From Isoetes engelmannii (lineage: Eukaryota > Streptophyta > Lycopodiopsida > Isoetales > Isoetaceae): a stretch of DNA of 29,220 bases. The translations under genes and the position numbers were made by a program. A model generated the notes under the pieces. That model was not told the DNA's origin and searched no databases. It saw only the letters and a list, made by a program, of their open reading frames with translations. Positions 9,571 through 18,798 of this stretch are shown here, piece after piece. The stretch's first letter is position 1. The number at the start of each line of letters is the position of its first letter. The stretch lies in assembly GCA_011763485.2 (NCBI GenBank), contig JAANSK020021133.1, positions 1-29,220 on the forward strand, read 5' to 3'.

Positions 9571-10278
9571 AGATGGGTATGGTGAGGCTGTCTTTGGTTG
9601 CACGTTCTATTTAGGTGTTTATTGTCTGTCTTTCAGCGATGATTGTTAGGCAAAGCTGTAGAGATTGAGACACAGCAAACCGAACTAATGGGGACATATT
9701 GAGAAGAGCCTACATGGTATTGCTCTTAGTCTATATTGCTCTCACTTCTCTTAATGTCAATTGCTTTCTGGAGAACAGATAATTAAAAGTTCCATTGGAT
9801 GTTGTTCCATTGGGGTTGTGTGTATTGAATAATTTAGGATTAATGCATTCAAGGTCCTGTTTTGTTTTGCAGGAGGGAGAATTCACAATGTTTAAATGGT
9901 AATGCGCGAGCAAGCACAGATACAAAGATCCAAAAATTCAGATTTATGAACCCTTTATATGAACAAAGATACAATCTATTGCCGATGTCCATCTTCCTTA
10001 TGGTCTCATCTTAACTGTTTTATATACCAAATGCTCTCAAGCGTTCCTTCCTTCCTTCCTTATATGGCCCCGCAAGGACCACCTAAAAGTTCCGGACACA
10101 TGCATAGCATATTCCGTACATGTACACATTACCTACACATAGCACCAAAATCCCACAACCCCACATTATTGAAAATTGGACCCTTAAATGGACCCCCCCC
10201 CCTCGTTGTTTTAGTGCACATTCATAATGAGCGTCCAACAGTTCGCGAGGACATTCATACACACATGCATAAATACAT
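9571..10278. other. Non-coding stretch with simple sequence
   Basis: No gene is supported. It contains a CTTCC run (about 10045-10062) and a poly-C run (about 10190-10202), and ends at the target-site duplication of the MULE that follows. Confidence 0.45.
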
Positions 10279-11353
10279 GGGAAAATTACCTAAATGCCCC
10301 TATAGTTTGCGTATTTTATCAAAATGCCCCTCGTATTTTAATTAATTTTCAAAATGCCCTTGGTCAACAAAATACCATTGTATTTTGACGTATTTACCTA
10401 AATGCCCCTCTAAGTTTAGTGAAATTACCAAAACTGCCCTCACTAAAATTTTCTTGATATTCACATCAACGGAACTCCACCGCCTTCCTGATTTTTCCCT
10501 CGAAAGTGAGCAGCGAAAGAACTCATCGGAATTAGCCTGGTAGCAGCCGAAATCATCCTCCAACCTTATAGCAGCAGGAATCATCAAAGAAATTGGCCAA
10601 AAAGTAGTCGAAATCTTCAAGCAAGATCGCCAAAAATTGCATGCATCAGAAACTGGTGAACTCTTTTGTCAGGAGCTTTTGTGAAGCAATCAGAGGAGCA
10701 TTCTTTTTGGATCTTGTTCTTCCAAGTGACATCAGGTAAGAAAAGCTTCTTTCTCTAGAACTTTTTCTCTAGAATTTCTTCATTGTTTATCAATTGTGCT
10801 TTTTTGCATGGTTATCAATTGTCCAGGAATTCCTACTGCTTGCAAAACCTTCAGTTTGGATCCACTGCAGTAATTCTTTAGTGCTTATGAAGCAATCAGA
10901 GAGCATTGTTTTTGGATCTTCTTCTTCCAAGTGACATCAGGTAAGAATAAAGCTTCTTTCATGAAACTTTTTCTCTAGAATTTCTTCAATGTTTATCGAT
11001 TGTGCTTTTTTGCTTGGTTATCAATTGTCCAGATTGCAAAACCTTTAGTTTCAATCCACTGCAGCAATTCTTTAGTGCTTATTGGTTCATCTTCTAGCAA
11101 TTTGAGGTGAGTTTTTACATTTCTTGAAGCTTTTTAGTTCCTAAATATACGAGGGGCATTTAAGTAAATGATAATGTATATGAGGGGCATTTTGGTAATT
11201 TCATGAAACTTAGAGGGGCATTTAGGTAAATACGTCAAAATACAGTGGTATTTTGTTGACCAAGGGCATTTTGGGAAATAATTAAAATACGAGGGGCATT
11301 TTGGTAAAATACGCAAACTATAGGGGCATTTAGGTAATTTTCCCTAAATACAT
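10270..11353. mobile_element. Non-autonomous Mutator-like element (MULE) with 165-bp terminal inverted repeats
   Basis: The element proper is 10279-11344 (1,066 bp). Its terminal inverted repeats, about 10279-10443 and 11181-11344, are near-identical and begin GGGAAAATTACCTAAATGCC. A perfect 9-bp direct repeat TAAATACAT flanks it (10270-10278 and 11345-11353). Nine-base duplications with long inverted repeats define the Mutator superfamily. Each terminal repeat itself contains five spaced copies of an AAAATGCCC-type motif, at about 10292, 10321, 10351, 10400 and 10431. No transposase is encoded. The interior carries a duplicated exon-intron-like cassette. The clean target duplication and high similarity of the ends point to a fairly recent insertion. 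Confidence 0.9.
10683..11082 (+). repeat. Tandem duplication of an exon-intron-like cassette inside the MULE
   Basis: Unit 1 (10683-10888, 206 bp) and unit 2 (10889-11082, 194 bp) are head-to-tail copies, both starting GAAGCAATCAGAG and ending TTTAGTGCTTAT. Each has a strong donor context (GTGACATCAG then GTAAG, introns from 10736 and 10941) and a matching acceptor (TCAATTGTCCAG, ending 10826 and 11032). This would give introns of 91 and 92 nt. The cassette may be captured from a host gene leader, as in Pack-MULEs, or may be the spliced leader of an ancestral transposase gene. No open reading frame supports a product. Confidence 0.7.
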
Positions 11354-11468
11354 ACCCATGCACAAAACCCCTTCCCCCTCCCGAAACAACCATCCTCAAC
11401 TCAAAACCTTCACAATAGGTTCGTATTGTCAACTGATAGTTAACTGAAACAACAATTTGTTTCAATGC

Positions 11469-13027
11469 TGATAAATTACAGAAGAACAGAATAGATGATA
11501 TATTGATTTGGATGAAGACTGGTTGGACAGACCCCAACCGTAGCCATGTTTATATAGTACATGAATAGGTGAAGGGATGCGTCTGATCAGGTAGGCGTGC
11601 CTCTTGGAGAGGTGACAATCCAGCCCAATGAGCATAGATGCCACGTCAGTGATCCGTGTGCTTTTGATGTGTGGATCATATCTTTAACACCCTCCCATGA
11701 TCGAGCATCTAATATATGAACGTCTTGAAATTAAGACTTAAGAATCTATGAACAGGATAAGATTGTTGATTCTTTCAATCAACTTGCCTCCCAGTCCGGT
11801 GATTGCCTTCTTGGAGTCTCAATCACCTTTTAGCAATTAGTGGCTTCTTCTTACCTGCATTCACAAATACTTGATCCTAGAAGTTCAATTCTTCATCATC
11901 TTCTACTATTGCAGTGAAGCTTTTGCTTTCATTCTCCTTAGATTTAGCGTCCTCGTCGCTCTTTTTCTTTTGGCAATCTCGTGCCCAATGACCTGCTTTG
12001 CCACATTAGCGGCATTTCCCAGGCTTTCTTCCAGACAGGTTGCTGCCGCCATCATTGGATTCATTACTTTTCCCTTGATTACCCATCCCTTTGACAAATA
12101 GTGCCACAAGAGACTGATCTTGCTCTCGCAGTTTGCGCTCTTCTTCCACTAAATTTACAATAATATGCTCAAGAGAAAATTTTTCTACTATTTGGAGAAT
12201 AGTAACTGCATTACCATAAGAAGGTGGGAGGCTTTGAAACAAAATCGCCTTTGCATCATCGTCTGATATTTTCGCATTGATCCCAGCCAATTGATTTAGG
12301 ATAGACCTCATTTTACTTATGTGCTCCGCCAGACTTCCTCCTTCATTCATATGGAGATCAAATAATTTCCTCTTTAAAAGTACCTTTGAATGCTTGATTT
12401 GTGCTCCAAAGATCTTATCAAGCGCATCCCAAATGTCTTTTGCTGATTTCGAAAAATCCACATGGTGGACTTGTGTATCTCCTAAGCCCAATCCAATCAT
12501 CGCAACTTTCTTGTTCTTTAACTCCCACTTGGCAAGTTCAACAGCATTGGTTGGCTTCTTCTCAGACTCGTCAATGATTCCAAACAAATCCTTCTCTATC
12601 GGGTGAAACTTCATCTTCACTTGCCATGTATGGGGATTTTCGCCTTCAAATTTCTCAATAACCAGATATTTTCCTTTGGATAGAATATCAATCGATTTTG
12701 GTCTTTATGATGAATTCGGCTGCAATTTGAGATGATCAGAGGTGAGCGCCCTCCCAGGTTTCAAAGATTTTGGCTCTGCTACATTTCTTCGAATTTGATT
12801 TCTTTCTTTGCTTGCCGAATCTTTTCTGTATGCCCCAAGACTTCAAGCCTGAGGCTCTGATACCATGATAAATTACAAAAGAACAGAATAGATGATATAT
12901 TGATTTGGATGAAAGCTGGTTGGACAGACCCCAACCGTAGCCATGTTTATATAGTACATGAATAGGTGAAGGGATGCGTCTGATCAGGTAGGCGTGCCTC
13001 TTGGAGAGGTGACGATCCAGCCCAATG
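11469..13027 (-). mobile_element. Small LTR retroelement carrying only gag (TR-GAG-like), Ty1/copia-type gag (fossil)
   Basis: On the minus strand the order is 5' LTR, primer-binding site, gag, polypurine tract, 3' LTR. The LTRs are 12866-13027 and 11469-11689; over the shared 162 bp they differ at about four positions, so the insertion is relatively young. The primer-binding site (plus-strand GCTCTGATACCA, 12854-12865) abuts the right LTR and matches the initiator-Met tRNA type. A purine-rich tract borders the left LTR (11690-11700). The gag frame (about 12006-12620, extending upstream) has the UBN2/copia gag pattern (KSAKDIWDALDKIFG, LFQSLPPSYGNAV). A CCHC zinc knuckle (CGKAGHWARDC) lies just after it. 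There is no protease, integrase, reverse transcriptase or RNase H, and no room for them. The element is broken, with a few disruptions, and would in any case have depended on enzymes from another element. Confidence 0.8.
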
Positions 13028-13466
13028 CTTGTTGGATTTTGCTATATATCTTGGAACTAGGTTGCATCTAAGGGAAGGATCCAACATTAAGAATACATCC
13101 CTATATAATTGCCTCTATCTACATGTTGCATTCTAATTGATGACTTCTAAGTGTTCACTGTTTTCGCGGGGTTTAGGAGGCCATAGCTATTAGCTATTGG
13201 CTAGATCCATTTTTGCATTGGGAGCTTTATAGTTATGGTTGTACACGATTTGTAAACAGCTTTCTGAAAGCTATTGCAGAAGGGTGTTGACATCAAATGT
13301 TGCTCCAGACTATGAAGATGTGCTAAAATGAATAAGGGCCTACAAAAATTTAATTTAAGTCTAAATCCCATCAAGGGGCATCATAGAGTATAAATTAATG
13401 ACTTATTGTGGACTAAACCTGTAATTTATAGGACACATGCTTTTCTATAAGTTACTATTCTGCTCC
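13028..13466. other. Non-coding spacer, nothing recognised
   Basis: AT-rich sequence between two LTR elements. No gene, RNA gene or terminal repeat is visible. Confidence 0.4.
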
Positions 13467-13963
13467 GTTAACCAACTGGGTAATCTCTCTGGGATATATT
13501 CAGGAGTTTAAGAATGGAATTTAAACTAGCTTTACACAAGAATGGCATGGATAGAATTCTCTCTGGCTTCGCCCTCCTTGATTATAGCATTCATCTGTTT
13601 ATATAATAATCACGACCCTTTTGAAAAGGTTCCGCCTTTAGCTCAAAGTGGATTCTTTTCTATCTTAAGTTGACTCATACTAACTAGAATTGCCAAAATT
13701 GGCTAAGGGCTGGGCCAGTCGGCCAGTTTCAGGGTTGTCCGGGTCAAATCCGACCAGGATCCAGACCCATTTGTTGGTCCGTTGATTTAGCAGGTCGTTA
13801 TAGTAGCGTCTAGTTCTGTTAACAATTTAATTTTAATTGTAAGTTTCAGTGGTTTATAATAATAACTTTACAGGCTTTGAGCTAAAATTGCATCTGTGTT
13901 CATATCTGCAAGTCTTATGAGCCACACCCCCGAGCTTGTGCCCCATCAATTCTTTCCCTTCCC

Positions 13964-14235
13964 AAGGCTGATCGTCCTCGATCATCTGTCTTACTGGAAT
14001 AAGTTTATTCCTTCTCGTCTCAAGACTGATCGAACTTGATCATTTGCCTTGCGAGAATAACTTCTCTAAAGACCGATCGAACTCGATCGTCTGTCTTAAA
14101 GAATTCCACCCCTTCTCAAGGACCAATCAAACTCGATTGTCTGTCTTGAGAAGGAACAATTTTTTTCCTAAAGCTAGTCACCTGACTATCTGCTTTGAAA
14201 GAATTTTCTAGGCTGGTAGACTTACCATCTGCCTA
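13964..14235 (+). other. Array of six covarying hairpins
   Basis: Six successive hairpins share one shape: outer stem of about 5 bp, a 3-nt TCT (once TTT) bulge on the 3' side, an inner stem of 5-6 bp, and a loop of 4-6 nt. Outer stems are AAGGC/GTCTT (13964-13992), AAGAC/GCCTT (14022-14050), AAGAC/GTCTT (14069-14097), AAG-AC/GT-CTT (14118-14147), AAAGC/GCTTT (14170-14196) and TAGGC/GCCTA (14209-14235). Inner stems are TGATCG/CGATCA, TGATC/GATCA, CGATCG/CGATCG, CAATC/GATTG, TAGTC/GACTA and TGGTA/TACCA. Units 2 and 4 gain a further outer stem (TTCTCG/CGAGAA and CCTTCTC/GAGAAGG). Between units 1 and 2 lies another palindrome, GGAATAA GT TTATTCC. The first two units recur in the right repeat (15891-15919 and 15949-15977). 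Confidence 0.8.
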
Positions 14236-14240
14236 TAAAA

Positions 14241-15162
14241 CATCATTCTAAGGATCTGGCTTCTATGCTGCAGTCGTAGTCACCTCCTTGCTTCTTTAAT
14301 CTAGAGCAACCATTTTGATTCAAAAGAAACTCTTTCTTTAACTTTAACCAGATGAATCTATGCTCAGTTAAACCAAAACTCACATACATACACAGCTTCT
14401 TTGGTTTTCTTATCTTTCATATAATCAATCTGAAGTTGTCTTATCTCCTAGGCTTCCGCACTTTTCTTGGTTACAGCATCATCAATTTAACATGCGCAAT
14501 CTGTGCAGTAGGTTATACTTTTGCTCCTCAACTAGCTCTGGATAATCATTTTTCGTTTTTGTCCTTTCTTGCTTCTCTGTACCTTATGCATTCAACATAA
14601 ACCAATCCCAAATTAAAGTTAAAACTTCTCAAAGCAAGGGATTGCATGTTTTTCTGGGAGCCGCCCGCATCAGAGTTTTCAATAGCATGGGCAATATACT
14701 GGCCTCACTGCCACAAATTAAATTAAAGAAAACTCAAACAAGATTCCTACACAGGAATTTCCATTAACTCTATGGATCTGCAAAGCACAACTACTATTTC
14801 ACTAGTACAAATGCAATTTCAAAGTGCAGCAACATATTCAACACCTTGAGTTTTTATCTTTCCCTTAACATAAGACTTCTTTATTTCCATTCTATGCCAT
14901 TAGCATTCTTTCCAACCCACCACTTAATCACTCTATCAATTTAACTGTTTTTCCTAGATCTTTTCTTTTTACTACAAGAACTAGTACATTTTGCAGCATC
15001 TAACTGATACTCTACAATTTTTCCTTCTCTCTTCTAGTTTCCTTACCTAGAATGCTTAGCATAATGGCAGTCACTACTAATGCATTCAGTCATGGCATAA
15101 ACAATATCTGGAAACGGTTTAAGGCTTTAACATAGGATTATGATTTACAAGGTCAAACGTTC
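14241..15162. other. Non-coding interior of the LARD/TRIM-like element
   Basis: AT-rich, pyrimidine-rich sequence with only one short open frame (14352-14600) of no recognisable family. No gag, protease or pol motifs were found on either strand. Confidence 0.5.
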
Positions 15163-16032
15163 GCTCTGATACCAATTGATACAAATAATCTTTTCTTATC
15201 TGCAAAACTCTCAAACACGGTAAACCAAATCAACTTAAGTATCTGGAACAGGATCTTCTGGCGCAAATTCACTACCCAACCAGACTCAGACTTGTGAACA
15301 CTGCAAAGGAATTTCAGTTTCTTCCTAATTCTAAGAGTCTGTTAACCAACTGGGTAACCTCTTTGGGATATATTCAGGAGTTTAAGAATGGAATTTAAAT
15401 TAGCTTTATACAAGAATGGTGCATGGATAGAATTCTCTCTGGCTTCCCCCTCCTTAATAATAGAATTTATTTGTTTATATAATAATCACGACCCTTTTGG
15501 AAAGGTTTTGCCTTTAGCTCAAATTGGATCCTTTTCTATCTTAAGCTGACTCATACTAACTAGAATTGCTAAAATCGGCTAAGGCCTGGACCAAGCGGCC
15601 AGTTTTAGGCTTGTCTGGGCCAAATTCGATCAGTACCCGAACCCATTTGTTGGTTCGTTGGTTTAGCAGGTCACTACAGTAGCGACTAGTTCTATTAACA
15701 ATTCAATTTTAATTGTAAGTTTCAATGGTTTATAATAATAACTTAATTTACGTTTGCTTAGCTCTACTATTTATAAGCACCTTAATTGTTCCTTTGACAG
15801 GCTTTGAACTAAAATTGCATTTGTGCTCATATCTGCAAGTCTTATGAGCCACACCCCGGAGCTTGTGCCGCATCCATTCTTTCTCTTCCCAAGGCTGATC
15901 GTCCTCGATCATCTGCCTTGCTGGAATAAGTTTATTCCTTCTCGTTTCAAGACTGATCGAACTTGATCATTTGCCTTGCGAGAATAACTGCAAGTCTTTT
16001 GAGCGACACCCCCGATCTTGTGCCGTATCACA

Positions 16033-17434
16033 TCCACTGTTATGATTAGGGGCAACCCCATCTGTGCGGGCACTGGCGCCTACCTGCCCAGAGGATTATA
16101 CAACTGTTGTAGGTACTGGACCCATTGCTCTGTAGCAATGTCTCCGACAGGCTGCCGTGCCTTCCTCAGCACCTCTTTTCAAAATCTCAGGGGGTGACGT
16201 TCGAAGAGGCAAAATATTTGGTGTTGGCGCTCCGCAAGATACGCAGCCTTCTTGCCCTTGAGGAATCTGCGATACTGCATGATGGCCTGGGGGCGCTCAA
16301 TGGGGTCCGTGATCCGATGGAACTGGCATTTCCATTCGTTGCAGTCCTCATCAAACCAGCGGTTATGAGGGAAGGTGGAGGTCTTGACTTGCCCACGCGA
16401 GCGGCCCCTCCCAAAGCATGTGTCTGTGGCTGCCAGGAGGACTCGAGTCAAGCGGGCGGTCTGCTCCTGCAATGTGGGAAGCTGCAGTATCTCTGTCAGG
16501 CCCTGCCCAACCATCTGTACGTAGCTCTCTGCCCGATCATAGTTCAGACGCAGCTGGGTTATCCCTGGCGCCAAGGGAACGATTGCGTGGGTGACCTGCA
16601 GAGCTACCCTCAAACGAAAGGGCTGGTGATCAGAGCCCACTTCCTCATCCCGGGCTGCTGTGCAAATGTCAAAATGTGTAATGAGGTGCAGATGCTGCAC
16701 CTCCATAAGTACGTAATCGACTACACTGTGGCCGCCTCCCTGGTTCTCCTGCCGGCAAGTGTATCGATTGGAGGATGGCCACTGCGCCAGCCCATTGCAG
16801 ATTATCAGGTAAAAAATGCCGCAGAGCAGGAGCAACTGGCTGCCATATCGGGTGACATGGTTGTTCGCTGATGCCCTTGGATAAGTCGTCTCTGCCGGGT
16901 TGAGCTGCAATGCACCCTTGGCAAGCGGGTCAAACCTGGTCACCTGCTCCGTCCCCATTCAGGCATTGAAGTCCCCAAGAAGTATGACTTTCCTCAGTCG
17001 CTGATACTACTGTATATCATCATATAGATCGACATACGGCTTTAGCTTGTCCACATCCTGGTGGGTGTCATAGAAATTACTCTCAGCATGTGGAATATAT
17101 CATGCCGCCACAAAAAGAGGGGTGTCTTTACAAGGCTGTATGCGGACCCATAGGTACCGGTTTTGTCGGTCTGTCTTGTATAGGGCAACTGACCGTGTCA
17201 ATGCGGTACCGTAGTAGCATGCAACACCCCCGGGGCCCTCACTTCCCTGTAACACTCATTGAATACGGAGACATGTATATAACCTAAAAGGTTCGACAGT
17301 TTATGTCCAGCATGCTCCCATGTTTCCATCAGGAAGATGATGTCCATATCCTGAGCAATAGAGTTCAAGTTGAATGAATTATTTATTTGCAAATTATCTG
17401 CTCCTTGAACAGATGCTAAAGCGAATGGATGCAT
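16033..17434 (-). mobile_element. LINE (non-LTR retrotransposon) fragment: endonuclease domain and linker
   Basis: Read on the minus strand, the N-terminal part (17198-17434) has the start of an exonuclease/endonuclease/phosphatase fold (SIAQDMDIIFLMETWEHAGH). The middle part (16179-16958) continues with NGLAQWPSSNRYTCRQ, GGGHSVVDYVLM and the SDHQPF catalytic end. A linker typical of LINE ORF2 follows (WFDEDCNEWK, then YRRFLKGKKAAYL, then a stretch near 16040-16180 with EQWVQYLQQLYNPLG). The frame changes between about 16958 and 17198, so the coding region is disrupted. The reverse transcriptase is absent because the fragment stops at the right edge of the neighbouring LTR element. The long plus-strand frame 16125-16871 is an antisense shadow. 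Confidence 0.75.
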
Positions 17435-17843
17435 CTTCTTTCTCCTCTCATATCATTTGTCTGAGGTACTTCCATTATCGTTGTCTTTACCTTCTTCGTC
17501 TTTAAACCCAGTATGTTGTTCTTTTATTTTTATAATTTGTTAGACCTGAATGCAAACTGGGACACATCTTTGCAATGAACAATACTCTAATAATGATTTC
17601 TTAATGCACTCAGAATTCTCAATGGCAGGCCTCACCTTTTATATAGGTATTCATACCACATAATATGCATATATAGGTGTAACATTTTCCACATTTCCTT
17701 CTAGAGACTCATGGCATACGTAAAAGTTAGTTAATCATCCAACCAATCATTTACTGCCATGTGGCGTTGCTTGTTTTCTAGGAATGGTTTGAAGCAAAGA
17801 ATTCTAATTTTTTGTTCACGTTCTTGGCTTCAAACGTTGATGG
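17435..17843. other. Non-coding stretch, nothing recognised
   Basis: AT-rich spacer between the LINE fragment and the repeat-rich promoter region. No feature is supported. Confidence 0.4.
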
Positions 17844-18440
17844 CCCAGAATGGACGACTGACAGACTTCCACGTTATAGGGAATGTCATTACTTGACCTT
17901 TCGACTCCACGTTGCCGCGTGTCAATCTCAAGTCAAGTTATTGACCTTTACTGTATACGTAAAAACAATTTAGGTAAAATTCTGCCCGCGCCTCCAATAG
18001 CACCGTGCCAGCATAAATTCAGACCCGGAATGTTGACAATATTTGGGTTCTTCTTGTGCCGCTTTTTTCGGCTGTTGCCATTTCTTCTACGGCTGATTTT
18101 ACCCCCATCCATCAGTGATCTATCCAACCCCAGCGCCCATCCTACCAGCGATTATGAGGATCTGCCCTGTGTGCTCAAGATTTTACCCTACATTTCAAAG
18201 AGTTTTCATGTCCCAAAATTTTACCTAAATTGTTTCCACGTTATAAAAATGTTGCTTTTGGCAACATTCTGGGATGGAAGCAATGCCGACGTGTGGAGCG
18301 CGGAGACGGTGGCGTTGCTGACACCCCATAACGGACGACTGGCAGGCTTCCACGTTTCAGGGAATGTCATTTACGTGACCTTCCGACTCCAGACTGCCAC
18401 GCGTCGGCCTAGGTCAAGTAATTGACCACCACTATATACG
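17844..18440. repeat. Pair of about 120-bp direct repeats upstream of the DnaJ-like gene
   Basis: Positions 17844-17962 and 18322-18440 are direct copies, about three-quarters identical by eye. They share GGACGACTG, CTTCCACGTT, AGGGAATGTCATT, a TGACCTT-CGACTCCA block and a TATACG end. The spacing is about 478 bp. The right copy ends 360 bp before the DnaJ-like start codon and contains CTATATACGAAA (about 18431-18442), which could serve as a TATA-like element. The copies may be duplicated promoter modules or relics of a transposable element. Confidence 0.55.
17957..18241. mobile_element. MITE-like element with 19-bp perfect inverted repeats
   Basis: AAACAATTTAGGTAAAATT at 17963-17981 recurs as an exact reverse complement at 18217-18235. 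Including two mismatches, the pairing extends out to a shared ACGT on both sides (17957-18241). The interior is about 235 bp and non-coding. No convincing target-site duplication could be set, so the superfamily is not assigned. It sits between the two direct repeats in the likely promoter region of the DnaJ-like gene. Confidence 0.55.
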
Positions 18441-18461
18441 AAATATACATAAGAGAACTCT

Positions 18462-18698
18462 CTAGAAAAAGCCTCTATCACAAATGTAGCATATGGTTGG
18501 AAGAAGAGGATATGCTTTTAACACGTCGTCGTATTTCTCGCTCTTTTGTTTTAATGGCTTTGTCACGTCAGCACGATAGCCTTTTGGACTCCAAGTAGAA
18601 ATGGCTTCGTAAAACACAGGCTTTCCATGGCGGCAGATTGTCTGCCATAGCCATGGGAGCTGAAGCTTCATCTCATCCTTCGATCCCATTCTTGCCAC
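18462..18698 (-). CDS. Small ORF divergent from the DnaJ-like gene, unidentified
   Basis: This 78-residue minus-strand frame has protein-like composition: MARMGSKDEMKLQLPWLWQT, then CRHGKPVFYEAISTWSPKGY, then a Lys-rich RADVTKPLKQKSEKYDD. It has aromatic and charged residues in a pattern unlike the non-coding shadows around it. A TGTTTCAG acceptor-like site lies just before the start on this strand, so it might instead be a last exon. The start codon lies about 100 bp from the start of the DnaJ-like gene, pointing away, an arrangement that would allow a shared bidirectional promoter. I do not recognise the family and cannot exclude a chance frame. Confidence 0.4.
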   Translation of the reverse strand: MARMGSKDEMKLQLPWLWQTICRHGKPVFYEAISTWSPKGYRADVTKPLKQKSEKYDDVLKAYPLLPTICYICDRGFF

Positions 18699-18798
18699 TG
18701 AAACATCACATGCAAATAAAACATAAAATACTCTTTAATCTGCGGCTTACGAGCAAGCCCAGTTCTTCAGAATTCAGTATAGTGCACAAGGATGCTCA

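Larger units (their letters stand above)
13467..16032 (-). mobile_element. Non-coding LTR retroelement (LARD/TRIM-like), fossil
   Basis: Two long direct repeats, about 13467-14060 and 15341-15988, are roughly 90 percent alike by eye. A primer-binding site on the minus strand (plus-strand GCTCTGATACCA, 15163-15174) sits two bases from the TG of the right LTR (15177-16032, ending TATCACA). This fixes the orientation as minus. The interior, about 14240-15160, has no gag or pol similarity and only short random frames, so the element looks like a large non-coding retrotransposon derivative. The two repeats differ in length and the element is broken in several places. It is older than the gag-only element to its left. 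Its right end abuts a LINE fragment, which suggests insertion into or beside that LINE. Confidence 0.7.

Noticed and set aside
13964-14235. CRISPR-like array
   Set aside because: The units are imperfect palindromes of about 45 bp without unique spacers, and they sit in a plant LTR element. They are hairpins, not repeat-spacer units.
16125-16871. Long plus-strand open frame of 248 residues
   Set aside because: It lies antisense to the LINE endonuclease region, which has clear family motifs on the minus strand. The plus-strand translation shows no recognisable domain.
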